This document shows, piece after piece, positions 12,951 through 25,919 of a stretch of 64,000 nucleotides of DNA. The notes under the pieces are model-generated. The model ran no database searches and had not been told where the DNA came from. It saw only the letters and a list, made by a program, of their open reading frames with translations. This DNA comes from Watersipora subatra (lineage: Eukaryota; Bryozoa; Gymnolaemata; Cheilostomatida; Watersiporidae). Made by a program: the position numbers and the translations under genes. The stretch spans positions 1,674,001 through 1,738,000 of the forward strand of contig NC_088714.1 in assembly GCF_963576615.1 (NCBI RefSeq). The letters are read 5' to 3'. Position 1 is the stretch's first letter; every line of letters starts with the position of its first letter.

Positions 12951-15530
12951 TTGCTGTCAGCCCTTGCACGCAAATACACCATAGTAGTACATAGTAGTAC
13001 AACGCTATTGCTAAATGATTGCAACTATCAGCTCAATTTATATGGTGTTCAGCTAATTATGCACACACATTATTATACATGTATACAACACACCCCAAGT
13101 AGCTTAGTGAAGTTGCCATATAGACGCTCATTACTCCAATCAATGCTTTTTTATCTGTGCTATTTTATATACACTATAATATACTGGTATATTATAGTAC
13201 ATTTTATAATGAACATGAACTATTAAAAAAAAGGCTGTTTTTGAAACCTCTAGTTTTTAATGAGACGTTAAGGCGGTATAAAAAAGGTGACCAAGTCTAC
13301 TGGAAGATTTATCAAGCCAAACAAGGTTGTCAGCTTGCCTCGGTGCTGCAAATCAACCCATCAAAGGGTCTCTGTGGGTGTCTTGCGAGATTAAATTTAT
13401 GCAAGAACTAAACAATGTAACCACTCTAAAGTCAAACACTAGATTTAAGTATTGGCATAATTTCTGTAAACAATATGGAAGAAACATGCATGTGGCACTG
13501 GAGAACGAGTTGAGCATGGATGGTATAAAGGAGGGGACTTAAAAAGGTACTTGTTATGGAATGCCTATTGTATAACTCATATTAAATATGTAGGGATGGA
13601 AGCTTCTCTTGCTGTCTGAAATGTTACCAATATTGCAAAATTCTTCCAGGTGAGACTACATTTTCTGCTATAAAGTCTTTCAGGATCGACTAAATTCTTT
13701 GTATAGAGCCTCAAGTGACTCACCATCCGACCAGCACAAACATACAAAACCATGAGACTGTTTATATTCATTTCAACTAGAGATTTCCATAAATATCAAA
13801 TTGCTCCGAAAACTCTCAACAACCTGGAATCAAGTTGTATCCAGAGGATTTGTGTTATTAGACAAAAAGGGGACCAAGACTGATAAATGTTAGTCATGTC
13901 TGGCAGGCTCTGCGAAATGATTAAGTTAAATATTTGGATGACTTCTAATGTATGCAAATCTCCAAAAATGTCAGAAACAACCATCCAATTAAATTTCTTA
14001 TATTGGGTAGTAATCCTAGCGTTTATTGCAATATCATAGCAATTTTAATGGTTAAAAATAACATAACATAATGTGAAATTTAACTGCGGTTTACATTCAA
14101 CTCTTAATTTGGAATCAAACCTCAATAATATGAGTTGAATTTGTTCCACTATTGAGCTTGAATAATTGAATTGACAGAAATTAAATTGTGTTCCAGACGT
14201 AAAAAACCTAATTGGTGTATGAAAATATTTTTAGATAACGAATACTTTCACATACATCTACTTTACGAATGTAAGATAAAAGCAAATATAATATTATGTG
14301 ACAGCATAATATTAACTAGCTTGTTCAACATTAACAACAGATTAATGTGGCTAACAGAAATTAAGGTGGCTTAAGAGATATTTCTTGACATCAAACGTAA
14401 AGGTTTTTTCTCTGAACAAACAAAAGAATCGATATAATTGCGGAACAAAAAACTTAAGAGTTTGTTAACTAACTAAACATTAATCGTACACTATGTTCAT
14501 GTTTTATGATAGTTTTTTCTATTGATATAATTTTTTTTTTTATTATTGTCCCTTTGACTCGCTGTTTTCTTTAGCACACAAAACTTTTGTGGATAAAAAC
14601 AGCATTCAATGCAGAACAAACTAATGATGTATACCAGGTGTTGTTGGCAGTGTGCACCATGTATGTAGCAGCCATTTTTTGAAACTAATGTGCCTATCCT
14701 AATTAATGGGTGATACAATCAACTTGTTTCTACTTACCTAAATTTGGAATCACTGGTTTCTGACCTTTTGATTGTGTAAACCCATTTATAGCAGCATTAA
14801 AAGGAAATATAGCAATGTATTGAGAAAACAAAACATCCAGTTTGAGAGGAAAAGATTTGAATCAATTTGGATTCGAATCTATATTTTTAGTAAAAGTTGA
14901 GTTTCACAAAGCTAGTTGACAACCTGAATATGAGTCTGTACATTACTGCTGACACGCTGGCCAGATACAGTGAGTAGGGGGTTATGATTAACTCAATCTG
15001 CTGCTGCCACGGGTCAAACAATATTTTTGTCACTCGCTCCTTCCGGCTTGATTAAAATGGTTGCCCACGCATGGCTATCAACAACTTCAAAGACAATTCC
15101 CTATTTAAGAGTGAGAAAAATAGTTTATCTTACTAAAGTTTGACTGCTTCGGAAAACAGACTTGACTACAATGGTTATAATGCAACTTTTTCTCTCAGTG
15201 CAAGAGAGCAGTGTTTATCTTATACTGCGGTTCAAGTATTAGTAAAATCACCTCCTACTATTGCGGGAATAACATATCCAGCTCTTGATATAAAACATCG
15301 TTTGTCCCCCATTGATGTATACACCACCACTACTCAAGGTTGAAAGCTACTAGTTGCAAAAGGTAACTACAGTACAAATTAACAGAGATGACTCTAACCA
15401 GCGGTTACCAATAATAACACTCTAATTAATTACAGCAGATGACATTAATATTATATTATCATTTTAAAGCTTAAATGAAACTCTTAAATGAAACTCGAAA
15501 ATAATGAATAAATTGAAATTATTTCAACAC
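12951..15530. other. Convergent intergenic region between genes A and B
   Basis: No exon, repeat family or RNA gene that I can support. Short open frames (such as 13157-13411 and 14497-14718) have no recognisable motif and no splice context. Expected to contain both 3' UTRs. Confidence 0.5.
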
Positions 15531-15536
15531 TTTATT
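15531..15536 (-). promoter_or_regulatory. Possible poly(A) signal of gene B
   Basis: AATAAA on the minus strand, about 180 nt past the gene B stop codon. Position and sequence fit; not otherwise tested. Confidence 0.4.
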
Positions 15537-15717
15537 ACAAAAAGATTTTACAAGAGCTGTAGAACTGGCTGTAGACATGATATACAACATTCATTACAAA
15601 GGCTATGGCAAGAGGGTGATTAAATCAATGGCACAAGACTTTTACTCCAGTATAAACAGTAATAAGACTTTCTCCAGTACAAACAGTAACAATGTTGAGA
15701 GCCAAAACTTCTATTAC

Positions 15718-15832
15718 TCATGATACTATCCCAGCCTCCTTCGCCATTGTGTAGAATAAGCTATTCTGGTTGGTGAGGAGATTCTCTGGACTATTAAACT
15801 CAAGAACACGACCTTCACCCATAACCATAATT
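15718..15832 (-). CDS. ABCC gene B terminal exon
   Basis: A 115-nt exon after cttttcag. It encodes IMVMGEGRVLEFNSPENLL and [14 protein letters not shown] then TGA, the standard ABCC C-terminus. Confidence 0.9.
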
Positions 15833-15904
15833 CTGAAAAGAAATGAGGATAGGAGCCATAATAATCACAGACCTATATAACTCACCAATCATAGTCAATG
15901 ATGG

Positions 15905-16632
<728 letters not shown>

Positions 16633-16892
16633 CTGTGGTAAAGAAATAAACATCCACTACACTAGTGGGAATAAATACCTATGCGAGGTGAAACAACCAG
16701 GTAAGCCCTCTATTGCATATTAAAAAGTCATTCATTGTTTTAGTCTGATCAGAGATAAGCTACAGGAATTGTTCAAAGGATAAACCTGTTGAGAGCCTTG
16801 CTAGTTTTGAAATGCTACAGACACTACTATGGCTGCTGGTTAAAAAACACTATCAAGTGACTAGATTGTAATGAAGCCATCACTTAAAATAT

Positions 16893-17190
16893 TTTTAGTC
16901 GGTGTAATTGCCTTTAAGATAGCTACTCCAATTACTTCCATTGTAATTTCTGCTAGAATGGCTTGGATTGGTATAATTGCTACAACAGCAGCTATGATCG
17001 GTGTAATTGCTACTAAAATTCCTTCCATTGGTATAATTCCCGCTAGAATGGCATGGATTGGTGTAATTGCTACAATAATTGATTTGATTGGTTTAATTGC
17101 TACTAGAATTACTTCCATTGGTATAATTACTGCTAGAACAGTTTTGATTGGTGTAATTGCTACTGGAATAGCTTGGATTGGTGCAATTCC
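16893..17190. repeat. Degenerate 30-bp tandem repeat
   Basis: About ten units of type attggtgtaattgctactag + a-rich end. Gives a 10-residue periodic hydrophobic open frame on both strands. Not interpreted as coding. Confidence 0.8.
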
Positions 17191-17204
17191 TTTATATTGT
17201 AATA

Positions 17205-17610
17205 CTAGGGGAATGCCCGCCATTGCATGGGTAATAAAAACAGCTTATAAACAGTGGCAGGTAATGTGGTTGCCATTGGCTGTTTCTTTACCAAACGCAC
17301 TTGAGTAACTTAAGCTAGTCTAAATCTTTACTATAATAAGAGCCGTGCTTATAATCATTATGTTACGTGTCATGATCTCTCACGCAATCATGATCTTCAA
17401 ACATGCTAGTAGTAACCAATAGTACTTTTGCAAGCGCTGCAAAGTATGTGCACAATTATTCCATAGTATAGCAAGGACAGCATAGTGGTTAGCTCGCCTG
17501 TTTGAAGAACTGCTGGTTCAGAGTTCAACTCCAGTGCGAAGCGAATTTTTCATTCCTAGATTTTAATTGCTATACCTGGATACAGGAATGACAGACAAAC
17601 AACACAGATG
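17205..17610 (-). mobile_element. Helitron-like copy 5 with tRNA-like boxes
   Basis: Plus strand starts actaggggaatgcccgccat; in reverse it ends CCCTAGT after a CCCATG..CGGGC hairpin. It includes gcatagtggttagctcg (A-box-like) and agttcaactccagt (B-box-like), then ttttaattgctatac and acagacaaacaac before a TA tract. Confidence 0.55.
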
Positions 17611-17624
17611 TTTATATATATATA

Positions 17625-18489
17625 CTAGCTGCATTACCCACCTACGGAAACAGATTCACGTGCAGCATGAGGTTTATTAAGAGTTGTCTTTCATACTGTA
17701 AAACAACTCCAAATATGCAGTCTACTGAAATTGTTGCCCTGATCAGAGTATACATACACATATACATGTCAATAATGTTGAGGAGAACAATGGAAATCTG
17801 CAATATGTTTTACAGCTAGTCTACAATGCATCAGTCTCAAACCACTCAAATCGGAGTTGCCCTATTTGTGTACAGAGAACTGATAACGAAATTGACATTG
17901 CTAAGCAAACTGAAGTTCTTCAAACTGGCAGTATTGAAAAGTGTTGCATCTTTTAAAAAATTATACAAAATATTTTGCTATTGCCAGCTTTTACTGAATG
18001 GAGACTTCTACATGCTTAAAACACTAATCATGGTTCACCAGTTCTTCATCTATAGCCTGTGTTTTGACATGGTATATATAAACAGTAATGAGGTTGTGTC
18101 GATAAAATTTATACGTATAACAGCACAGACAGTATGATGTCAAGGAAGATACAGCATTAGCACCTTACAATAATAAAACAACGCCAACATGATAGCCTTT
18201 TTATGAGATACAATAAGGAAAACGAATGCATGAAAATATATATATATACTGAAAAATATGTTAGAAAACGCTGCATGTGGTATAGCAGAACATGAAGAAC
18301 ATAACATGGCATAACAATAACACAATGTTAGTTCAACGCAACACTTGCGGATAGACAACATTTTTTGTTTTTCTGTCGGGTGTATGAACAAACAGTTTTC
18401 GGCTTGTGCCTACTTTTGAGCAGGCGACGTGCAACTGGTCATGGCTAAAGCAGGGTGACGGTAAGTCGATACCAGCTGCTCTCTTTCTT
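17625..18489 (-). mobile_element. Helitron 3' fragment with helicase C-terminus
   Basis: Minus strand runs from the helicase remnant (18489-18333) to a 3' end reading ggtgggtaatgcagCTAG|T against a TATATA tract, the CTRR end expected for Helitrons. Upstream parts (Rep, most of the helicase) are absent or unreadable. Confidence 0.6.
18333..18489 (-). pseudogene. Helitron helicase C-terminal fragment
   Basis: Minus-strand frame reads RKRAAGIDLPSPCFSHDQLH, then VACSKVGTSRKLFVHTPD and VVYPQVLR followed by TGA. The (F)SHxQLxVAxSxVG motif followed by a short KN.VY..VL(R) tail is the signature C-terminus of PIF1-like helicases of Helitrons. Only about 52 residues remain, so it is a truncated remnant. 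Same orientation as the CTAG end at 17625. Confidence 0.7.
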
Positions 18490-18509
18490 CTCACCATCGC
18501 CTATCGCAA

Positions 18510-19620
18510 CCTTCGGAGTACTCGTGCAAGTTCTGTAGTAGTAAGTTACAGTAGGCCTACTCGTAGCTGAAAAAAAAGTAACTCAGCTGCTGAAGGAAAT
18601 GAACATGTTTACTATCACGAACCGTGGCAAATCCAAGGTTTTCAAGTAGTGGAGGTGTGGCAATTCATAGACAATACAACATTGAATGAGAAGTACTTAC
18701 ATCTTTGAAGTAGCAATTTAGTAGGTAAAACACAGTAGCAGTACCCGTGCAAGTTCTGTAGTAGCTGTAGTTCTGCAGTACTCGTAGCTAAAAAAAAAGT
18801 AAAAGTAACTGGGCTGCGGAAGGAAATGAGCTTGTTTACTATCACAAACAGTGGAAAATCCAACATTTTTAACCCTTTCACTGAAGTAGACTCATTTATG
18901 TGTTTTTTATGGTCGACCACGTAGATGCATTTTTGCGATTTTACCAGCAATTGCTAGTAACTGAATTTTATTATTCGTTGATAACATAACCAACGATTTT
19001 TAGGACTTTTATGGTAGTGACAGTGTTGTCCTAAGATTTCTCTATAAAATTAGCCTAGTTTAATTTTTTAATCTTTGTTTGGTAATTTCCAACCTAAAAA
19101 CGAACGTTTTCTGTGTAAGTTCTTTAAACGCCTATGAGTTAGAAAACAAATAACTACTTATGTTGACATTATAGCCGATTCAGATTTTTGTGATTACACA
19201 GATAATTAAAATAGCAATAGCCGCACTGACTCTGATGGTGGTGAAAGTAATGGTTTTGTAAGAATAAGGAACATTGTAGAGGACCGTTTTAGCTTCGTAG
19301 CTTCACATCGCTTTATTAATGCACAAAGTATAGATACAATGAATTTTTTGCATAGCAGTGTTTGTTAACATGTTGGCAAAACGAAATATATAACCAAAAC
19401 AAACATTCTAGATGGAGTTTGAAATTGAAAAAAATATTGTGTATACATATCATGAAGCAATACCGGCAAAATGGCTGGCAGTAGGTCGATAGCTAAATTT
19501 GTACATGGACGCAAGTGAAAGGGTTATGTAGTAGAGGTGTGGCAATTCATAGACAATACAACATTGAATAAGAAGTACTTACCTTTTTGATGTAGCAATT
19601 TAGTAGGTGAGAACAGCGTT
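18510..19620. repeat. Two-copy tandem duplication, second copy interrupted
   Basis: Segment gtgcaagttctgtagtag ... gtggcaattcatagacaata ... gtagcaatttagtagg occurs at about 18523-18725 and again at 18745-18870 plus 19524-19612. The second copy is split by the piggyBac-like element. Confidence 0.8.
18873..19523. mobile_element. piggyBac-like non-autonomous element
   Basis: Ends CCCTTTCACTG and CAAGTGAAAGGG, flanked by TTAA on the left and TTAT (one change) on the right: the TTAA target and CCC..GGG termini of piggyBac elements. 651 bp, no intact transposase. The uninterrupted tandem copy at 18640 serves as empty site. Confidence 0.75.
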
Positions 19621-20197
19621 TTTTTTAGTGGCCGCAAGAAATAAACATTCACGTGACCTTCTCGATACGTTGGCAGTAAATATTAATTACATGTAAATTA
19701 CTACTCATCAATTTATTTTATTTAATGAGTAGTACATTTGTGTAGCTGTATAGGCACCTTTGTATAGGCCGTAGAACTCAGGACGGTGCTTTTTAACACA
19801 AACACGGCAGCAACTTTGCTGTTTAAAACGGAACAGTGCCGTTGGCACTGTAAAGAGGCGCACTAACTGGAGATTTCGGTTAATGGGCCCTAGCGATGAA
19901 AGAAAAACCACAGAAACGCCGCACCCTTATATAAGCCGCTTGGCTCAAATCATCACAGAAAAAAGTAGCGGCTAATAATCCAAAAGTATGGTATTTACTA
20001 CTCATATTAATTCAGTTGGCTTCGTACGACCGAATGGAAAAAAAGACCGCTCTATAATTTATTTACTACTCATATCATATTAATTCAATTCGCTTCGTAT
20101 GACCAAAATTCGTACGACGAAAAAAGGAAAGACCGCTCTATAAGGTGGGCCAACACACACAAATATATAGACAGATTTTTTGCCGTTTATATAGTAG

Positions 20198-20199
<2 letters not shown>

Positions 20200-20240
<41 letters not shown>
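20200..20240. repeat. TA microsatellite
   Basis: Uninterrupted TA run left of the palindrome. Confidence 0.9.
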
Positions 20241-20247
<7 letters not shown>

Positions 20248-20250
20248 GCA

Positions 20251-20407
20251 GTTTATTAAAAACTACAGGTTAAAATCATTACTACTAATAGTTTCATGCA
20301 ATCGCGTTACAATCTTCAGGTGGAATCTTCAGGTCTACCTGAAGATTGTAACGCGATTGCATGAAACTATTAGTAGTAATGATTTTAACCTGTAGTTTTT
20401 AATAAAC
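20251..20407. repeat. Perfect 71-bp inverted repeat with 15-bp loop
   Basis: Arms 20251-20321 and 20337-20407 are exact reverse complements; the loop is ggaatcttcaggtct. Arms contain CTGAAGA and GAAAC boxes spaced as in a hammerhead core, but no flanking stem I can form. Confidence 0.93.
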
Positions 20408-20486
20408 TTCATACACAGCTCTAATTGACTCGATTATTGAGCACTTTACTTTACAGTGTAAACTACATATACTATATATATACAGA

Positions 20487-22427
20487 TTACTAAGGGAATG
20501 CCCGGCGTTGCCTAAGTAATAAAAAGTCTGCACAAAAGATTTATTTTCATTTAACATATACAACATTTACCATTACAACATTTAAACTTCATATCATGAG
20601 TAAAGTGTTTTGGGCAGTTCAAATAAATTAAGAGAAAAGCTAAAACAACGGTAAAGGTGTTTAATTGTAAAATAATTAGCAAGTAAACGCTAGAAAAAGT
20701 ATGATTTGTTAAAATGGTTACAATAAAAAGTGAATTGACACTGATACAGTTAAAACGAACTGATAAACAAACAAAATAAAAATCACAAATATGTTGCTGC
20801 AGAAGCTCTATATCAAAGTTTTGAATACGACTAGTACCTCTTGATAGTCGATAATGGCACAAACGTAAAAATGAGATATTGAAATTAAATACATCAGTGA
20901 GGGTACTTTGTCTGACCGAAGCGAGAAAGAATGTAGAAGCGATTTCTACTTGAAAATGCTCATGTGAACATTTTTTAGCTTCACAATTTCTATTGATTGC
21001 CCTTTTGCAATAACCAGAAATTGAAGGCTGAAATGGAGCCATTACAGTTAGAGGTGGAACGAGACAGGTTTTTTAAGTTCGAGACGAGACTCGAGACACT
21101 GCCTTGTAAAAATTTGAGACTCGAAACACGAGACAGTAAAATAATGTGCATTTGGTGATGATTTCACTGCACAAGGACTAGCGTACTTAATATATAAAAT
21201 CGATAAACCTCTTTTTAAATTGAATTTTCACCTGGTGTAAACGATTTAAATACAACATTTTAATTGCGATATGCATGTATTTTTTGTAAACGAAAGTGAC
21301 ACAAACAGCTCTAAAATAGCGAGGTTATATATTTCTAAGAATTTTGAGCTTGATTGATACTAATTATTATAAACATATTGCTTTGTACATGTATATTTGT
21401 TTTGTTTGCGTATTAACTGCAGTATGTGAATTATATTTAAATTGTACTCATAAAATTATATGCATTACTGTATACATGCACACGTATATTTTTATATTGA
21501 ACTAACAATGTCATTGTTACACGAACACGGACTATGGTCGATACGGCCTTTAGTTCGTTTCTCCGTGTACAGGCAGGTTTTACCCGCAATTGGTAGTATA
21601 CAAAAGAGGCCTGAATTTTATGAAGGGTAAATGGTGTTTGGACACGATAGATAAAATACAGATATTTTATCCCAACAGTCTTATTTACTAAATCGGATTA
21701 CCCGGGGGGGGGTAATTGGATACGACCCGGTATCAGTTTTAAGGACACAGAACCGGACTACAATATATTAGCAGAGCCGTTGTCCGGACTACATGATTAG
21801 ACTCGGCGGCGAACATAATCAATAACAGGTAGTAACGAACCTGGTATAAGTTTAAAGGCAGTTGCCCGCAATCCATTACAATATACGGAGTTGTTGTTAC
21901 TGCGAAAGCCATGTTTTAACAGCCGTGCACAGGCGCTTTAGTTCTATTTCCTGTCTCGAGTTTGGTAATAGTTAGGTCGAGATGAGACCGACACGAGACA
22001 GGTCGATACTCGAGACGTCTCGTGTCTCGTTCCACCTCTAATTACAGTTGCACTGCAGTTGCACAGAACTGAAATTGAAACGGCACGCTTGAAAATTACA
22101 AATAAAAAATAATGAATAATGGATTTTAAAAATGGCTTTAAAAGCAACTTCAAAAGAAGAACAAACGCAATAATATATATATATTATATATATAAACGAA
22201 TAATAATAACAATTCATAATAAAACATACATATTTAGCTTTAATCGCGACACCGTAGATGAGCTAAACAAAATAAGAATGCCTTAGCCTTGTGGTTAAGT
22301 GCGCGTGTTTGCATAATTGCAATCATCGCGAGTCGAATTCGAGCACGGTGGGGATTTTTCATTGCTAAATTTTAATCGTTATAGCAAGACATATTGACGA
22401 CAGATACAAAAGACAAACTTTGAAATT
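20487..22427 (-). mobile_element. Helitron-like copy 6, split by a hAT-like element
   Basis: Plus strand begins ctaagggaatgcccggcgtt and ends gacaaactttgaaatttcta before a TA tract. Near the end are tagccttgtggttaag (A-box-like) and gagtcgaattcgagc (B-box-like). The left half matches copy 4 (11062). Interrupted at 21049-22040. Confidence 0.55.
21049..22040. mobile_element. hAT-like non-autonomous element with 8-bp target duplication
   Basis: Ends TAGAGGTGGAACGAGACA and its complement (cgttccacctcta), flanked by ATTACAGT at 21041-21048 and 22041-22048. The TAGAGGTG terminus and 8-bp duplication are hAT hallmarks. No transposase frame seen in 992 bp. Confidence 0.85.
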
Positions 22428-22557
22428 TCTATATATATATATATACTACAAATATGTGTGATTTGGTGTAATTGCTTTACATTTTAATAACCTGTAAAAT
22501 GACATAACAAACATGACTACATGAAAAAGTACAGTATAATTGTTGATAATTTAGCTC

Positions 22558-23483
22558 TTAAAGCACATGAATTACATAATTTTTTTATTATATATTTCAA
22601 TACATGAGTCTTGGCTTTCGAATGAGCCTATATTCAATACACAAAGAATAATTGAACTATGAAAAATGAGGTGTCAAAAGAACGTCCCACAAAAAACACT
22701 TGGTTCAGGTACTCAAAATGTGGCATCATAATTCTCATTCAGCCTTAGGTCGTCGATCCCTTTCGCTGCCATTGAGGCTGCGGTTTTCTGTGACATTCGG
22801 TGCCGTTAAACCCGGAGAGCGCTAATAATAAACTAAGATTCTAGATAATCAACAATGCCTGCGATCGTGCTAACGCCCGACTAATACAAACACATATTCT
22901 GGTTTAATTAATTATGCTTCAATAAATGTACTGTCGTTGATAAAGGTAATGAAATCACATCGATTAAATTATGACCTGCGGTTGCGTGGCCCTAGGACTA
23001 AATGTCAATCGCACTTTCGCGAGATCACGCAATGCTTAAAATTATTTAGTCTCAGTCGTCACCCTTAACATCGCATTAAAAATAAAGAGCTAGTGCATAA
23101 TATCATCGGGAAAATATAGTATGGTTCTTGGAGTCTAAGGTACTTATCATAGAAATAATATGTACATGGAGAACTAATGACACTGATTCCTTTGTCATCT
23201 TCATTCGTACTCTGGAGTTGTCCTACCTTCGCCTGCCACTAGCGTCATTATCGTCACTTTTGTAGTTGATAAATAAGCGGTAAGAGCACACAACAACGAA
23301 TATGAGAATTGTGACGTCACAATTTTCGAGACTGCCAGTAAACTTTTTCGCGGTAGAGCTCTGGGGAAATCCTATAAACACCAACCAATGTCCGTCTCAC
23401 CATGCAAAGAATAGCTCATTCGAAAGCCAAGACTGATGTATTGAAATATACAATAAAAAAATTATGTAATTTATGTGCCTAAA
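22558..23483. mobile_element. Foldback element, 70-bp terminal inverted repeats
   Basis: Arms 22558-22627 and 23414-23483 are reverse complements with about five mismatches (shared core cttggctttcgaatgagc). The 0.8-kb interior has no recognisable gene. Superfamily not assigned; flanking duplication not clear. Confidence 0.75.
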
Positions 23484-23586
23484 ACAAATCCATAAATTGT
23501 GTAATGAACAAAGGCTTGCTGTGACACCACTGCCAACAAGGGTAACAGTTATTACCTTGAAAAATAAAATAGACATTGATACATAC

Positions 23587-23857
23587 CTGTGGCAGTATTG
23601 TTAAGCTATTACGAAGTCTATGCAGCCCCAACTGAGATATGTCTACTCCATCCGCTTTAATGCACCCATTCTCAGCTTCCAACATGCGAAAGAGTGAGAG
23701 TGAAAGAGAGGATTTGCCTGCTCCTGTTCTTCCTACAACTCCTACTTTCTCCTCTGGCTTTATAGTTATACTGAGATGTTTAATGGCAAGATCGAGCTCA
23801 GGGCGATATCTTGTTGAGTAGTTGTCAAACTCCAACTTGCCTGCGGATGGCCAGTCG
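23587..23857 (-). CDS. ABCC gene B exon: NBD2 Walker A
   Basis: A 271-nt exon with Walker [10 protein letters not shown], between cactttcag and CAG|GTATGT. Near-identical to gene A 9167-9437 at DNA and protein level, with shared intron edges. The intron that follows is 6.95 kb, against 0.36 kb in gene A, because of transposon insertions. Confidence 0.93.
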
Positions 23858-24002
23858 CTGAAAGTGATAATCACACAAAGTTGACTAGCAGATTGACTAC
23901 TAACAGATAAAAGAAAGTGCTTTGTTAAGTGCAGTGTCCGAACTCAAATGATACGTCTAGCTTAAAGCAGAAAATTTTATAACATTGAAGATTTTGAGGC
24001 AC

Positions 24003-24136
24003 CTATCTGGATTTATCTCTGCCATCCAACCAGCTTCCTTTTCCACTTCGGCGTACTCCTTGATCCTTTCGATAGCCACAACATTTGTTTGCACCGTGCT
24101 GGCATTCCATACAATCTGAGAGAGTACATCCGTCAC
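24003..24136 (-). CDS. ABCC gene B exon: TMD2 to NBD2 linker
   Basis: A 134-nt exon between acceptor gagcag and donor AG|GTGCCT. It encodes VTDVLSQIVWNASTVQTNVV and AIERIKEYAEVEKE, the conserved coupling helix. Confidence 0.9.
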
Positions 24137-24542
24137 CTGCTCAAAATTGCCACACAAATAGAGGATAAACTACCTTTGAAATAAGTGATTACAAAACAGA
24201 CAAGATGATTATCCAACTATAGATAAAGGTGAATAAGAAGCTCAATGTTGAGCATAGACTTACTCATCAGCAGACTTCTATGAAAAATTAAATATCGTGT
24301 AAAGGAACTACGTGTAAACCTTCAATATGCCCAAAGGAATGCTTTTGTTAATGCGAAATGCTGACTAATAATATGTGAGACAGGTTAATACTAACAAATC
24401 CAATTTTTTCATTTTTAATAAAGCAAACAGTTGATTTATCCGGTATACATACACACCCTTTACTTGTTTAAAAGGTATGCGAGAAATGCATAACGTAACA
24501 ATAATAATTCTACAAAACTGACGGTTCGAGGAACCAACAAAC

Positions 24543-24681
24543 CTGGAAAACGAGAGAAAGCGCTAACCCAGTCATATTAGGCGGCATATGAAAACCTGGA
24601 ATTTCCGCTGATATGACACAGAAGAGAGCGGTTGAAGAGATGAGGAGACCATTCAATGCCGACATGTAGACAGCCAGCCAA
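24543..24681 (-). CDS. ABCC gene B exon: TMD2 membrane helices
   Basis: A 139-nt exon after gttattgtag, with donor CAG|GTTTGT. It encodes WLAVYMSALNGLLISSTALF, then CVISAEIPG and MTGLALSLVFQ, closely matching the WLAVR region of MRP1. Clearly diverged from gene A 5822-5960. Confidence 0.9.
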
Positions 24682-24789
24682 CTACAATAACAAGATTTTC
24701 CTATACCAGAAATACCATAAAAATAGTGAACCTTCAGTCAAATGTGGTCGTTTCTGTAGGCCTACAATATTCTGAATGTAGCACTTAGA

Positions 24790-25110
24790 AAATTGGAGTA
24801 GAGACAGATAAAGATAGATGTCCAATGTTTATATGGAGCAGAGACAGATTGGAGTAGAGACAGATAAAGGTAGATGTCCAATGTTTATATGGAGCAGAGA
24901 CAGATTGGAGTAGAGACAGATAGAGATAGATGTCCAATGTTTATATGGAGCAGAAACAGATTGGAGTAGAGACAGATAGAGATAGATGTCCAATGTATAT
25001 ATGGAGCAAAGACAGATTGGAGTGGAGACAGATAGAGATAGATGTCCAATGTTTATATGGAGCAGAGACAGATTGGAGTAGAGACAGATAGAGATAGATG
25101 TCCAATGTTT
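24790..25110. repeat. 56-bp minisatellite, ~5.5 units
   Basis: Unit ggagtagagacagata(a/g)aga tagatgtccaatgtttatat ggagcagagacagatt, in a gene B intron just upstream (gene sense) of exon 24543-24681. Confidence 0.93.
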
Positions 25111-25491
25111 AATGAAAGCACATATAATGTGAGCAAGCCTGTCATTAAATTCCAGAAGACATCGTGCAGCAGACCCGATTAGTTATAGCCATTTGAATGT
25201 TCTCAGCTAATCTAGATGCAGTATTATTATTTCTTTCTGAAAATCTGAATAGGAATTACCTAATGCCGTACCGTGTTATTGGCCATATAGGTTTACAAAA
25301 ACAGTGGAATTACAAGTTCTTACCCGCCTTTTCTTATCAACCAATCAGTGACATACTAGCTGTTTTCACTGGTTGTTTTTAGTTAAACTTTATATGTCAA
25401 CGAGCTGCAGCAGGATATACATGTATTTTTAAGCTGCCTCGGCATATGATGCCTTACGTAATCATAAATAACCTAGTGAGACTCTACTAAC

Positions 25492-25691
25492 CAGGAGCTT
25501 GTCTGGTCAAAATATCGAAACATGTTCTGTTTCTCAATCTTATTAATATTATCATTCATGAACCTCTCCTGGTGTCCATAGGCTCGTATTGTCTGGCAGC
25601 CATTAAGGGTCTCACTGAAGTGAGCGTATATGGGAGAGGAGGCCTTAGACGAAAGCCTCCTTAACTGTCTTCCACTTGAGATATAGTATCT
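25492..25691 (-). CDS. ABCC gene B exon: TMD2 cytoplasmic loop
   Basis: A 200-nt exon after caattacag, encoding RYYISSGRQLRRLSSKASSP, IYAHFSETLNG and TIRAYGHQERF, with donor CTG|GTTAGT (phase 2). About 125 internal bp are nearly identical to gene A 1120-1319, while the first ~45 and last ~30 bp are not. Confidence 0.9.
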
Positions 25692-25919
25692 CTGTAATTG
25701 AATAGAAATTTTTAATAGCCTAATATGCTAGCAACAAACAAACTATAAAAATGCCGCAAGACCAAAACTTGCTGAAAGTAAATCAGAAACAGAGGAAAAG
25801 ACATGCAAGAGAAGACAACTAAGCTTGTAAACGATCTGATTTCATCCAATCAAATTTCTTTTTCACTAACAAACACTATATAGTACTATGAGGTGAAATA
25901 GTCCAGTTATTCAACTTAC

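Noticed and set aside
12951..14374. Short open frames in the convergent intergenic region
   Set aside because: No motif, no splice structure, and length expected by chance.
16871..17308. 145-codon hydrophobic frame resembling a membrane protein
   Set aside because: Produced by a degenerate 30-bp repeat; the opposite strand is open too, and it continues into a Helitron-like repeat.
17478..17545. Stand-alone tRNA gene suggested by A-box and B-box-like sequences
   Set aside because: No complete cloverleaf or acceptor stem; the same segment recurs in several repeat copies, so it belongs to an interspersed element.
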